From Brachionus rotundiformis (Eukaryota; Rotifera; Eurotatoria; Ploima; Brachionidae): a stretch of DNA of 64,000 nucleotides. A model generated the notes under the pieces. That model was not told the origin of the DNA and searched no databases. It saw nothing but the letters and a program-made list of their open reading frames with translations. The position numbers and the translations under genes are program-made. This document shows positions 49,601-61,399 of this stretch, one piece after another. Position 1 is the stretch's first letter; every line of letters starts with the position of its first letter. The stretch is taken from positions 6,174,835 to 6,238,834 of the forward strand of contig JAESIW010000137.1 of NCBI GenBank assembly GCA_016802295.1. The letters are read 5' to 3'.

Positions 49601-52600
49601 GCACGTCTTTAAGAGTTGCCATTATTTCCTCTGGCAAAAGTAGAATATCTTTTTTTTGCACCTGAACTCTCTTAGGATATTTCAATTAATTATTAATATA
49701 ATTTTTATTTATTAAAAGTGTACTTGGACTATCAATTGAAGGAGAGTGGTTGAATTTTGGTTGGACTTCATGTCACAGAGCTTGTTAAGTGAGGACAATT
49801 TAAAGCCTGCTGCGTTTCCAGAATAGCAGCCCTTTTTGGTACAAAATTTAATTAATTGTCTTTCTAGGATAAGATATTTTTACGTGATTGAGAAAATTTC
49901 CTGCCTTACAGATAAACAGCAGAAGCTGAGGTAAATATCTACTATCAAAGATGGCTTGGCAAGCATTGAGAACCGAGTCAAAGGTTTTGTTGAAAAAATA
50001 GACCTGGTTATAAAATTCTTCTTTGACAATTAAGCACTCAATCCGAAGTTTGTAGCTTAATTTGGATATTTAATTAAAAATTTTAAAAAATTTGAAGATT
50101 TTTTTACTTAGGGATTTTTATTAATTTTAATAGAAACTTTTCAGCCTGGCCAAGTTTATCAATGTCACCAGAGTATCCATTCAAAATTTCGATCTAAATT
50201 CACAATTTATTATCGTTAAAGATAAGTAATTAATTAAATTACTTCATGTGAATCAGGAAGTATNNNNNNNNNNNNNNNNNNNNNNNNNNNNNNNNNNNNN
50301 NNNNNNNNNNNNNNNNNNNNNNNNNNNNNNNNNNNNNNNNNNNNNNNNNNNNNNNNNNNNNNNNNNNNNNNNNNNNNNNNNNNNNNNNNNNNNNNNNNNN
50401 NNNNNNNNNNNNNNNNNNNNNNNNNNNNNNNNNNNNNNNNNNNNNNNNNNNNNNNNNNNNNNNNNNNNNNNNNNNNNNNNNNNNNNNNNNNNNNNNNNNN
50501 NNNNNNNNNNNNNNNNNNNNNNNNNNNNNNNNNNNNNNNNNNNNNNNNNNNNNNNNNNNNNNNNNNNNNNNNNNNNNNNNNNNNNNNNNNNNNNNNNNNN
50601 NNNNNNNNNNNNNNNNNNNNNNNNNNNNNNNNNNNNNNNNNNNNNNNNNNNNNNNNNNNNNNNNNNNNNNNNNNNNNNNNNNNNNNNNNNNNNNNNNNNN
50701 NNNNNNNNNNNNNNNNNNNNNNNNNNNNNNNNNNNNNNNNNNNNNNNNNNNNNNNNNNNNNNNNNNNNNNNNNNNNNNNNNNNNNNNNNNNNNNNNNNNN
50801 NNNNNNNNNNNNNNNNNNNNNNNNNNNNNNNNNNNCTCAGTTTGAACACTGAGCACGTCTTTAAGAGTTGCCATTATTTCCTCTGGCAAAAGTAGAAGAT
50901 CTTTTTTTTGCACCTGAACTCTCTTAGGATATTTCAACTAATTATTAGTATAATTTTTATTTTATTAAAAGTGTACTTGGACTATCAATTGAAGGAGAGT
51001 GGTTGAATTTTGGTTGGACTTCATGTCACAGAGCTTGTTAAGTGAGGACAATTTAAAGCCTGCTGCGTTTCCAGAATAGCAGCCCTTTTTGGTACAAAAT
51101 TTAATTAATTGTCTTTCTAGGATAAGATATTTTTACGTGATTGAGAAAATTTCCTGCCTTACAGATAAACAGCAGAAGCTGAGGTAAATATCTACTATCA
51201 AAGATGGCTTGGCAAGCATTGAGAACCGAGTCAAAGGTTTTGTTGAAAAAATAGACCTGGTTATAAAATTCTTCTTTGACAATTAAGCACTCAATCCGAA
51301 GTTTGTAGCTTAATTTGGATATTTAATTAAAAATTTTAAAAAATTTGAAGATTTTTTTACTTGGGGATTTTTATTAATTTTAATAGAAACTTTTCAGCCT
51401 GGCCAAGTTTATCAATGTCACCAGAGTATCCATTCAAAATTTCGATCTAAATTCACAATTTATTATCTTTAAAGATAAGTAATTAATTAAATTACTTCAT
51501 GTGAATCAGGAAGTATTTTTAGCAGGGCTTCAAAGTTTTCCAAGTCAAACAGTTGATTGTTTCCCATCAAGTTTTGGCAAATTTCATTTGGATCACTGAA
51601 AAAAAAAGCTTTTATTTAATATGATTTATTAAATTTTGATTGACACTGAGCGAATAAGAAATAGTTATTTAATTTTAAATTTAAAAAAAAAAGTTAAAAA
51701 ATTATTTATTTTAGATAATGATCATTAACTTTAATTTGATAAAAAAAAAACTTTTTTATAGTGTTTATATAGTTTATTTAATTTATTACTGAATAAATAA
51801 AATTTATTAAATTTTTTGAAGTTATTTATTAATTTGATTGAAATTTTAGTGTTTGCTGGTTAAAAAAAATATGATAGAAGATTTAAAATCAAGAATTTCT
51901 TGATAGGATGATTTTTAATCATCAAGATCATTATCTAAGAAGTCTATTCAACTATGTCTAGTGCTTTATCTATAGGTCTAGAAAAAACAATTGTAAGCCT
52001 TAAAAAAGATATTAGAGCAACGGATTAGCAAGTAGTTTGTCGCTGGGAAAGAATTTGAATGCTATAGATAAAAATTTTATGTTCAAAGCAAATCAAATAA
52101 GACTGATAAAATATTATTTTAATTAAAAGAGTTTAATTGTTGGAAGCTAGCTAATGTTTCAACACTACATAAAAGTGGCTCAAGAAATGCTGTTTCAAAC
52201 TAAAGACCAATCTCATTAACATCGAAAGTTAATTAGCATGGTTTTATGCCATGCAAATCATGCACCATAAATCTAATTGAGTCTGTTAACAGATTTAAAT
52301 GTGAAGTCGAAAATGTAAACTTTGTCGATATCATATACCCTGACTTTTCTAAAGCGTTTGATTAAGTCTCGCAAAGAAAACTTTTAACAAAATTAAGAGC
52401 ATATGATATTGTAAATGGACAATATGAACGGATTAAATCATTTATTCTTAATAGGAAGCAGAGATTTGATTTGGTGATGTAGTTTGAGAATGGGAAGAGG
52501 TCACTAGTAGGTTCTATCAAGGGTTAGATTTGGGCCCGATTTTGTTCATTTACATAAACGATCTTCAATTCAAAGTCCATGTTTATCATATGCACACGAC

Positions 52601-54641
52601 TTGAAAATATTGGGGGTTTTTAATAAGAATGGATTAATATTGACTGAGCTTCAAAATGATCTCTTTGAATTAAGTAACTACAAAGCAAAATGGTCTACTA
52701 AACAAAATGTATTAGAGAGTAAAACAATGTATATTGATCGAAATAGGAATAAAAATGGATATACAGTTTTAATCTTGTATGGGACAGTGACTCTTAAAGA
52801 AACTGTTGAAGAAAAGGACATCGGTGATGTTGTATCTAATGACCTAAAATGGAACAAACAATGTTCATCTGCGGCATCTTAAGTCAACAGAGTGTTAGGT
52901 CAAAATACATGTATGTTTGGACAAATAAATTTTTAGACTGTTAAACATGGGACTTGTCAGACCGCATCTTGAATACGCTGTAAGTGTTTGGAATCCTTCA
53001 AAGATGATGCCAGGTTTCTTTGAAGGAAAAGCCATACAAAGAAAGTCTTAAGACTTTGACTCAATGAGCTTAGATGATCGTAGAACAAGAGCGGAAAAAA
53101 GTCAACCGTCACGAGAATATCAACCTAATGAAAGGTGTGAACCAGGCTACAAGTTTGAATCTGGACTTAAGCAGAAAACATAACATGAAACTAGAGAAAG
53201 AAATTTGCAAACAAGCTACATCAAGATATAACTTTCTCTACTTTATCGCATAGTGTTTTCAATTCATAAACAATTGATAGCTTTAAAGCGGGTATCGACA
53301 GAGAAGTGTTTGATATTGAACAAAGAAAGAAACGAAAGACTGGCACAGCTCTTATAGAGCTAAATACCGGAAGGCATTAGTATATATTTCTATACTTCAA
53401 TCTCATAACTACCACTTCTACTATGATTGTTAAAAATATAATTGTATGGCTTTGACGCAGGCTAAATTTAAGTGCACTGTGAAAGAATTTGAATGCCTTA
53501 TAGATATAAATTGTCTTAAGATTATCAATTAATTTGTAATTTAATTTAAATAATTTTTTTGTAGCACGCTTTACATACTATGTAAATTTGAAAAATAAAT
53601 AATTTTATAAAAATATTTTCTCAACTAATTTAAAAATTGTTAGGTTTAATTTTAGGTAAATAACAAAAGATCGATTTTATCAATGAGTTATAAAATTTTT
53701 TTATATTATTTAAAGATTAACTCATTAAATTAAAATGATATTTTGAATTGATTATCAGCTTAAATATCTTGTTATTTTTCTTTAAATAACAATTTAATTT
53801 TGAATAAAATTAATTAAAAAAATAACTGTGTCTTTGAATTTGGTATTTATTTGATATGAAGTGATTCTCTTCCTATTCTAATAAACAAAAATTTGATTAC
53901 TGTTCCATGTTGTATTCCAAGAACCATTTTTGACTTAAAGTAAAGCCAATATGGCTTAAAGAATGTATTCTATAGTAAAAGACCAGTTTTACAAACAAAT
54001 AGATTAAGTTGAGACCTGGTTGAGTGTTACAAAATAAGCAAAGGTTTGGAAAAGGTGAACTGGGTATTCATAAACGCTGACATAAGCCATAACCACAATT
54101 ATCAAAATCAAGAGAGAGAAAGCAAAAAACACAAGATGGCACAATTAATAAATATGATAGACTTCCAAGAACTGTGGTGGATGCAAAAAAAATTTTGACA
54201 GCATTTCACTACTCCAATTTTTGTTACTTACCATCTAAACTGCTTGAGAAAAATGTTAATATTGAGGCTTTTTTTGCTCTCCAGAAGATTAATCCTGTCA
54301 CTTGAATGCATCAATTTGAATTCTCTGATCAAAGTCGAGTCTCTTCGGTCATCAATTTTTTTCGCCTCGACAAAATACTGCTCCAAATGAGAGTAAAAGT
54401 CGGCATCGAACGGAACCATGTCCGCTTGCAGGGCATATTTGGTCCATATGTTGTCTTTGCCGGCAATTCTGTTCAGCGGTATTTTGGACCATGTGAACTG
54501 TTTGAGCTTGAAGCTGGACTTTGGCACTAGTTGTTGTGGCAGCGAGACCGAGTCAATTTTGTGTTCGGTCTTGCGCACAAGCTCGAAGCGAAAGTCTGGC
54601 AAAGGCGGCGGTGGTGGCGGTATTGACGCTGACACTGGCAT
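46643..54641 (-). CDS. FHDC1: FHDC1-type formin (FH1-FH2 actin nucleator)
   Basis: Exons (minus): 54651-54232 with an ATG at 54641, 51595-51496, 51446-51361, 51308-51137, 51084-50977, 50937-into the gap (full copy at 49685-49482), 49428-49276, 47737-46643. Using one copy of the duplicated block the frame is continuous, 775 aa. A short FH1 (IPPPPPPLPDF) is followed by FH2: FKLKQFTWSKIPLN, GKDNIWTKYA, ESKKSLNINIFLKQF, IPNYKLRIECLIVKEEF, AGNFLNHGCYSGNAAGFKLS and LANYFCEDPVSFRLEECF. The KIPNYxLRIE and YSGNAAGFKLSSL segments favour FHDC1 over INF2. There is no GTPase-binding/DID region upstream, as in FHDC1. The last exon (365 codons) is a Ser/Lys-rich low-complexity tail. Formins of this group nucleate and bundle actin and bind microtubules. 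54651 is also an AG acceptor, so an upstream exon may exist. Confidence 0.87.
47738..49275. other. Formin intron before the last exon
   Basis: 1538 bp of AT-rich intron with GTAATT donor and GCGCTAG acceptor. I see no mobile element or other structure in it. Confidence 0.5.
49584..50263. repeat. Left copy of 680-bp near-identical direct repeat flanking the gap
   Basis: Matches 50836-51516 almost base for base (roughly 1% differences plus one extra T). It carries copies of four formin exons. In this copy the acceptor before 49685 reads AA instead of AG. Confidence 0.9.
50264..50835. other. Assembly gap (572 N)
   Basis: Run of N. Open frames reported through it are meaningless. The gap begins and ends exactly where the two copies of the 680-bp repeat meet it. 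Confidence 0.99.
50836..51516. repeat. Right copy of 680-bp near-identical direct repeat flanking the gap
   Basis: Contains formin exons 51446-51361, 51308-51137 and 51084-50977 and the start of the exon at 50937, all with intact splice sites. Confidence 0.9.
52140..53440 (+). mobile_element. CR1/jockey-like LINE, long degraded copy in formin intron
   Basis: Landmarks in order on the plus strand: VSTLHKSGSRNAVSN and RPISLTS; NLIESVNRFKCEVENVNFVD then IIYPDFSKAFD; a degraded KIKSFILNRKQRFDL; a frame open 52601-52882 with LQNDLFELSNYKAKW and SNDLKWNKQCSSAAS; VRPHLEYAVSVWNPS; DDRRTRAE; and the HNMKLEKEICKQ end shared with 32190-32520. This is the RT and C-terminal part of ORF2. Stops and indels are many. 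Antisense to the formin, in its 2636-bp intron (54231-51596). Confidence 0.88.
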
Positions 54642-54651
54642 ATCATTCAAT

Positions 54652-57226
54652 CTAAAATAGCTTATCAAGTTTTAAAAGCAAACTTGACTTAATCAACTCT
54701 TTTCTAAATACAGAAAAAATTGTCTATTTACTTAAGTATTTTGGAGTTATGCAACAAGACTTAACACTTTTATATCAAAACAAGATAATACTCAAGTTTG
54801 TGGATAGGGGTCTAAATCGCCTTGGGTGAATCACCTATTAATCTCGTTAATTTAGCTTTTCTTATCAATCACGACGCTCAAACGTCACAGAACGTGTGTA
54901 ACCCAAATTTTCCATTCTATTAAACAAGAAAAATCTGCGGGTAATTGTTTATATTATGTAAATTAAACAATTAAAAGTTTAACCTATTTAAAATGGGGCT
55001 ATTGGTTGGGACTTTTGGTTGGGGCTTTGGGGGGAAATTGAAGTCTCAAGAACGCGGCAGGAAATGGATATTGGAGAGCGCCAAATAAAAACGGAAATAT
55101 TCAAATTAACTCTTTAGATTCTTTTTTTTTAAACAAACAGCATTTAAATTAAATTTAATTTAATTTTGCCAAAGCTCTAATGGATTTTATTCTAAGAAAA
55201 AGAAATTTCTTTTTTTTTTTCTAATTATTCTGACTAAGTAATTTAGCGGATAGTTTGTCAAGTAATCAAAGTTGGATTTAAGCCTTTGTAAATTTGTAAA
55301 TAAGACTCGAAAATTTGTTAAATATGTCAATTTTTAAATCACAAAACTATTTATTTTAATTTACATAAAGCTTAAAAAAATATCACTTTGCCTATAATTG
55401 TTGAAAATTAATTAATAAATTTTTGAATGAAAAAAAATTTCTTTTTTTTTAATTCTAATACTCTTTTTATCTTAAAAAATTGTTTTTATCTGCTAGTCAA
55501 GTTTTTATGTTTGTTTCAGAATTATTATCTATTGTAAAAAAGAGTATTTGGTAAATTCATTTGGTTAATGTAGCATGCAAGAAAATGATACAATTGATAA
55601 GTCAGCTTGGAAATTATTTTCTTCCAACGTAAAGCTGCCTTATTCAGAATCAGATAATTATTTGGTTTAAGAGCTAGTTTGTTCCAAAATCTTGAAATCG
55701 AAATAGATAAAAACATTTACTCAAATGCTTAATATTTTTAATTTAGTTTTATTAAAATTTTTTATTTAAATTTATTAATTATTAGAAAAAAAGCATTAAA
55801 TATTAAGAAATTAATTTTCATTTTAAAAATTTCTTTATGTTAAATTAATTTTAAAAGCCTATTAATAATATTTTTTGTTATCATTTTATACTTATTCATA
55901 CTCTAATAGGTTATTTATTTTTATACTAAATAATTTGGATAATAATAATTATTTAGATTATTGAAAATAAGTGATTAATCAAACATATTGTATTGTTAAT
56001 TATCAGAAAATCATTAACTTTAATTTAATTGAATTGAATTTACTTAAATTTATTTATTATTAATTATGGTTAGCCTTTTTAATTGATAAAAAGATGGGCA
56101 AAAGATACTAAATCATTAAAATTCAGTCTTTCGAAATATGGTAAATTTTACCAAAACACTTTGTTGTTATAATATGTATAATATTTTAAAATGAGTAATT
56201 ACAAGATTTTATTATGTATAGATTTATAAATCCTTTGACTAAAAAAATCTAATTTAAAGAATAGAATTAGTTAAGCCTATACTTCAAGAGTTATTCTCTA
56301 CAATAATGGAAAATGAACAAAACCAAAATATTGGCAATAGTTGGCAGAAAGTTTTAGCCTAATTTTTTTACGAGCAAAAAAATAATGCTTCTTTTTTTTA
56401 TAAAATTAAATTTTTATCATATATAAATATTCTAATAATGGAAGTAAAAATATTAGAAAAACTTGCAACTTAATTATATGACCAGACTGTAACAATCGCT
56501 TCAACAATTTGGTCTAAAGCCGTTCAAAATTGGAGCATTGACTAAGAGTTTCGTAACCATCCTTTACGCGATTAGAACAACATAATGATATTAATTTATA
56601 TAATTTTGTTAATTAAAAAATTAAGCAAACAAAACTACCACTAGTTACGACCTTTTCCCATCAGCGACTTGATTCCTTTTCTCTTTGGAAGCTGGCAAAA
56701 AGCATATCAAATACTGAGCCATGTTTTCAATTATTTTGCTTAACCAGTTTAACTATTTTGTTCCCATTTCATAAAGTCAAAGTTAAATCAAGCTCGATTG
56801 TAGACCTAGTAAACAAAATGTCTTGAACTGTCTACAACCGTGGCCCGGTTACATCACTTTTATCAATCTCTAGCCTAATGACAAATGACATCAAATACTT
56901 TACATTATAAATTAACTCATTTAAATAATAAAACCTGCTCCGCTATATCATATACCATGGCGTTCTTATTAATTAATGAAACGCAATCAACTTCCAATTT
57001 ATAAGGGTTATTACTTAGGCAGTGACCAGACTTTAAGTATAATACACCTAATACTGAAGGAAAAAATATTTTCAACATAGCCTATAACATATTTTAGACA
57101 TTAAGTATATTTTTTTATCAAGTTTAATATTTTAATAACACTTAATGTAAGATGGACTGGGGTTTATTTTGGGCTAGGGCGGCTGTATTTTAAATTAAAA
57201 AAGACAAATCACAGATAGAGTCAAAT
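54652..57226. other. Spacer upstream of the formin
   Basis: Very AT-rich. One frame at about 56615-56815 stays open for roughly 67 codons (VTTFSHQRLDSFSLWKLAKS) with more balanced base content, but I do not recognise it. Formin 5' exons or promoter may lie here; none can be shown. Confidence 0.35.
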
Positions 57227-57366
57227 GTTGCCAATGCTGCATTTTCATATAAAACCATTTATATTTGGAGCAAAAAATAAAATTAAAACAATACATGTGT
57301 GAATTTTATTTGAATTAAAATCAATTTAGAAAAAAAATTTAAATAAATAAAGTAAAATAAAATAAC
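57227..57366. repeat. 140-bp direct repeat, copy 1
   Basis: Shares a nearly unchanged core with 59388-59527, including ATTTGGAGCAAAAAATAAAA, AACAATACATGTGTGAATTT and TATTTGAATTAAAATCAATT, ending TAAATAAATAAAGTAAAATA. The 5' part has drifted. The AT-rich tandem tail suggests a short retroelement. Confidence 0.7.
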
Positions 57367-58384
57367 TTTTGTTCCTTTAATTTCAATTCCAAGGTTACTC
57401 AATCGACATGAAGACCGATTAACACTTCATTTATTTAATTATTATCAAATAATCTTATAAATTAATTATAAATTAATAAAATTGAAATTTAAAGATTATT
57501 TTAAAAAGCAAAACATTGAAATATTTAAATTATATTTAGTTCTTTAAAATGCTTAATTTTAAGCTTAATGTAACAAAGTAACAAACTCTCGCTGAATAGT
57601 TTGAGCTTAAATTATTTATTTAATAAAGCTTTTTTTATAATAATTAATACATTTTAGAATTATTTTTCAGATTTTGTAATTTTTAGAGATAAAGAATGGT
57701 CATGCCAATGATAAAGGGAGAAAAAAGCAGAAAAGTAAAACTTAAAACAACTCAGTTTAGGAATTGACTTTATTTAATAAACATGGTAAGCCATACCGAG
57801 GGTCGCCGGACATTGGACACTAATACAACTAAGTTCGTTGGTTGATAGATGTACAGGTTAGATTAAATCTAAGCAATGGTGAAAAATGGGTCTATGGTTT
57901 TGAATTTTCAACTAAATGAAATACCATTTAAAACTTATGATAAGATATTTATTATTTAAATGAAAAATTCTAATTAAATTAAAATTTTTTTCATAATAAT
58001 TTTTAATTGATTAAAATTTGAAAAAATGATATGAATAACATAAATTTTTTATTTTATTTATTAATAAATTTTAACTCAAAAAGCAAATTTTAGCATATTC
58101 AGGGGTTGTGAAGTTCCTTTCAATTCGATCGTTTCAATTCAGAAAACTTGAATAACTTTTTTACCTTAAGGAATAATTTAGTTCTTTAAAATGCTTGATC
58201 TTTAAGCAACTTTGCTTGATTCGAAAATATATTTCTGCACAAATTCTGTAAAGTATTAATTTTATATTTTTTCAAAAAAAACAATTGAGAAAAATTCAAT
58301 TCTTATAAAGAAAATTGAAAAAAAATTTTTTTTCTTAATACTTATGTTATTCAAATTGAACCGGTTTACCATCACTATGCGTGA

Positions 58385-59040
58385 AGTCTGGATTAATCAG
58401 ACAGTAAGCAATATTAGTCACTCAATATGTTATCTAGTTTGTTTTTGAATAAGTCAATTGTTTTCGATTCGATTACCTCAATTGTCAGTTTGTTCCAATC
58501 GCTAACAACTCTGTTAGTAAAAAAATTATACCTCGGTAAACAATTTTTTGTAAGTTCTCTTGTTAGTCTGTATCGATTACGTCTTGTATTATATGTACTA
58601 ACACCTTCCAAATGTTCGCTATACCAACTCGTCAAGTCCACTCATTGACTTGTACTTTTGTATTAGATCACCGTGTCTCCTTCTTGTCGAAAGTGTTGTA
58701 AGATTCAGTTTTTGAGTCTTTCTGAATAACCTAGCTCACTAAATCCATTTATTTTTCGTGTAGCTCTTCTCTGTACTCTCTCAAGTGTATCAATATCTTT
58801 CTTCACGGTATGGATTCCAAACTGAGACTGCATATTCGAGATGGGACCGAACTAGACTTGTGTACATTTTTTTTTATAAAAAACTTGAATCATGGTTACT
58901 GAAACCATTTAATACTTGCCCAAGAATTCTGTTTGCTCTTGCCAATGAAGCACATATTTGCTTAGACCATTTCATGTCGGTATTTACTATGATTCCTAGA
59001 TCTTTCTGTTCAGAAGCCTTCGTCAATTTGTAGATAAAAG
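58385..59040 (-). mobile_element. CR1/jockey-like LINE, C-terminal part
   Basis: Minus-strand landmarks in order: KASEQKDLGIIVNTDMKWSK, QICASLARANRILGQ, YTSLVRSHLEYAVSVWNPY, a broken RRHGDLIQKYKSMSG, then an open 75-codon stretch (58641-58414) with RLTRELTKNCLPRYNFFTNR and VVSDWNKLTIEVIESKTIDL. This is the final third of a LINE ORF2, less decayed than the other copies. Confidence 0.88.
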
Positions 59041-59387
59041 ATGAAAAATTTCATTTATTTTTCCCGAAATTATTCATTTAAATTTTAGCCAAAATATCAA
59101 TACTCAATGCTTAATTATAGATGTTTCAATTTTTTATCTTTGTCTTCAGAATCCTTATAAGATCTTCTACATTTAAGACATTTCTTTTCCTCTAGATAAT
59201 CAGAGTAGGGATATGAAACTGAACAAGATTTAAAAATTTGAAAAAATTGTTAATTTTGAGCAATTTGTTGATAAATAATAAGTTTTAGCGCCACTCCAAC
59301 CGTCTTAAAAAAACGGTATTTACACAAGCTTAGAAAAGATTAGATTTTAATCAATACTGGAACCCAAACGAGCTTTTTAATAAGCCA

Positions 59388-59527
59388 TGTTGCCGAGGCG
59401 GAATCTTCAAATAAGACCATTTAAATTTGGAGCAAAAAATAAAAATAAAACAATACATGTGTGAATTTTATTTGAATTAAAATCAATTTAGAAAAAAAAT
59501 TAAATAAATAAAGTAAAATAAAATAAT
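59388..59527. repeat. 140-bp direct repeat, copy 2
   Basis: Partner of 57227-57366, about 2.2 kb away in the same orientation. It lies just beyond the 3' end of the arrestin gene. Confidence 0.7.
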
Positions 59528-59775
59528 TTTTTGATCCTTATTTTATTGTCTGAATACTTAGCCTAAGGCGAGATTAAAGATTAAAAAAATGATAAGAAAA
59601 AACTATAAGCCATAAATTGATATATCTAAACGAAATTGAAAAAAAAATAAATAAAAGCAGATCATGTATTGACTAAACCAAAAAAAAAATGGTGTATCCA
59701 AACTAGACATTTAAGCTTGATATTAATTATTACTTTTTTATATTTAATTATACAAATGAGACAATTTACATTCGT

Positions 59776-61086
59776 TTAGACATCTGTGTCGTCGGGCTCG
59801 TGTCCCTTGAGACGTATGCGCGCAAACTCCTCAAATATGAGATCATCGTCCACATTGCCTGCTGGTTTGTTCGATGATGTTTGATGTGTAGACACGGAAT
59901 TAGTCTCAAACTCAATCAGATTCAGATCAACGGGAACGGTCTGATCATTGGGCGCTTGTGGCGCAGGCGCCGCAGCCACGGGCACTTTTTCCGCAGGCAC
60001 AGGCGTCTCGGGCTTCGGGTGAGTGAGCGTGAACGGCAGCTCGACGGACAAGTCGCCGCCCATGCTCACCACTAGTTTGACCTTGACCTTGTACTGGACA
60101 ATGATGCCCAAATTTTCCTTCTGGCTGGGATCGGTGATTATGGTCGACGAGGCCAAATTGGTGTCCTCGTGCTTGAGCTTGCCGTCCAGAGCGAGGCCGC
60201 GCTTGTCCTTGTTGTTGTCCAACAATGGCGTCAGGGTGTACACTTTGGACATTGTTGAGCTGGGGTTGACCGGAAAGCCGTCTGTAGACTCGAGCTCGGC
60301 CACTTCGCACTTGTACTGCGTGGTCGAGTAGAGCATTATCTCGGCCGTCTGGATGACCGTGATGCGAATTTTTTTGACTGTTTTGTTTGAGTTGTTCGTG
60401 GCCTGTACGTTCACGTTAATAGACTCGCCATGGTAGTACATTTCTTTGTCGAGAGTGCACTCGAGGTGGAGGGGCGCGGGCGACATCATGAACTCCTTGT
60501 GGGCCTCGATGGCCGGCTGCGGGGCCCGGCTCGGCGGCGCATACGTCAGCTTTCGTATGGCCAAGCGGACCGAGTTGCGCTTGTGCGGCTTCTCCTCCAG
60601 GTCCTCGGCACAGTAGGTCTTGAGCTCGTAGTCGACGCCGCACGGCTTGCCGGTGTCGCCCGGCGCCGGCTGCAGCGTCACCGAGGCCGGCGCGTTCTTC
60701 GGCAACTGAAAGAAGAACGGGTAGGCGTTCGGGCCGAGCTTTTTCAACAAGCGCTGCTGCAAGTGGGTCAAATGCTTGGGCTGCTCGAGCTGTGGGTAGA
60801 TTTGCTGCTGCGCGATGAACAAGTCCTTGCGGAACGTGAGCCCGAGCACGTCCAGGTCCTCGCGTCCGTAGCGAAACGCGGCCAGCACGTGCGCGAACAC
60901 CTTCCTCTCTTTGACGTACTCCGGGTCTATCAGCACCACGCCGTCTATCGGCTCTATGTCCGAGTTGTAGTCGATGTAGTCACGTTTGCCCAGATACGTG
61001 GTTATTTTGCCGTTCGGACTCGACTTTTTGAAGACGCGAGTGCCGATTTTTTTCGACTCGTCGTCGTTCAAGCTATTGTTGGCCAT
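59776..61086 (-). CDS. ARRB: Beta-arrestin (non-visual arrestin), intronless
   Basis: 436 aa from the ATG at 61086 (MANNSLNDDESKKIGTRVFK). The open frame reaches 45 codons further upstream, but that part is AT-rich and unlike arrestins. Arrestin marks: TRVFKKSSPNGKITTYLGKR, GVVLIDPEYVKERKVFAHV, AFRYGREDLDVLGLTFRKDL, SVRLAIRKLTYAP (phosphate-sensor Arg region), NSNKTVKKIRITVIQ and HEDTNLASSTI with LGIIVQYKVKVKL (polar core). The tail has the clathrin box LIEFE and, near the end, the AP2-binding FEEFARIRLKG, which mark the endocytic beta-arrestin class. It binds phosphorylated GPCRs, stops G-protein coupling and brings them to coated pits. The whole gene is one exon and markedly GC-rich, unlike its surroundings; long open frames on the opposite strand are by-products of that composition. 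Confidence 0.96.
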   Translation of the reverse strand: MANNSLNDDESKKIGTRVFKKSSPNGKITTYLGKRDYIDYNSDIEPIDGVVLIDPEYVKERKVFAHVLAAFRYGREDLDVLGLTFRKDLFIAQQQIYPQLEQPKHLTHLQQRLLKKLGPNAYPFFFQLPKNAPASVTLQPAPGDTGKPCGVDYELKTYCAEDLEEKPHKRNSVRLAIRKLTYAPPSRAPQPAIEAHKEFMMSPAPLHLECTLDKEMYYHGESINVNVQATNNSNKTVKKIRITVIQTAEIMLYSTTQYKCEVAELESTDGFPVNPSSTMSKVYTLTPLLDNNKDKRGLALDGKLKHEDTNLASSTIITDPSQKENLGIIVQYKVKVKLVVSMGGDLSVELPFTLTHPKPETPVPAEKVPVAAAPAPQAPNDQTVPVDLNLIEFETNSVSTHQTSSNKPAGNVDDDLIFEEFARIRLKGHEPDDTDV

Positions 61087-61399
61087 TCTTATCACAATGC
61101 TAATTAATGAGATATGTCTCAAATCTAAAGCACCTTGGTTTTTATTTATAAATATTTTGGCTGAGTATAAAAATTGATTTTTTTTTTCTTGTTTCTTTAT
61201 TTTATTTTTTAAATAACTCAAACATGACTTTTATTGTTGGGAATATTATAATTGATAATTATAATAATAATTCAAGTTAATATTGTCAATCGGGATTTGA
61301 TGTTTTATTTAGCTTAAAAGATGTGTGTAGAGGTCTCGATAGGTCGAGATCAATACGGCCAATGTAGAAAAATAAATTATAATTTCGGCCTTGGCGAGC

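Noticed and set aside
50239..50937. Open frames spanning the N run
   Set aside because: They consist of unknown bases; only the ends are real formin or intron sequence.
49584..51516. True tandem duplication of FH2 exons in the formin
   Set aside because: Both copies stop exactly at the gap edges and differ by about 1%, and a doubled set of these exons would break the FH2 fold. An unmerged overlap explains it better.
60430..61107. 225-codon open frame on the plus strand across arrestin
   Set aside because: Its residues are biased (Arg, Val, Leu) and match nothing. It is the complement of a GC-rich arrestin gene whose minus-strand protein is unmistakable.
61087..61221. 45-codon N-terminal extension of arrestin
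   Set aside because: AT-rich, Lys/Ile-rich and unlike arrestin N termini; the ATG at 61086 gives the normal start.
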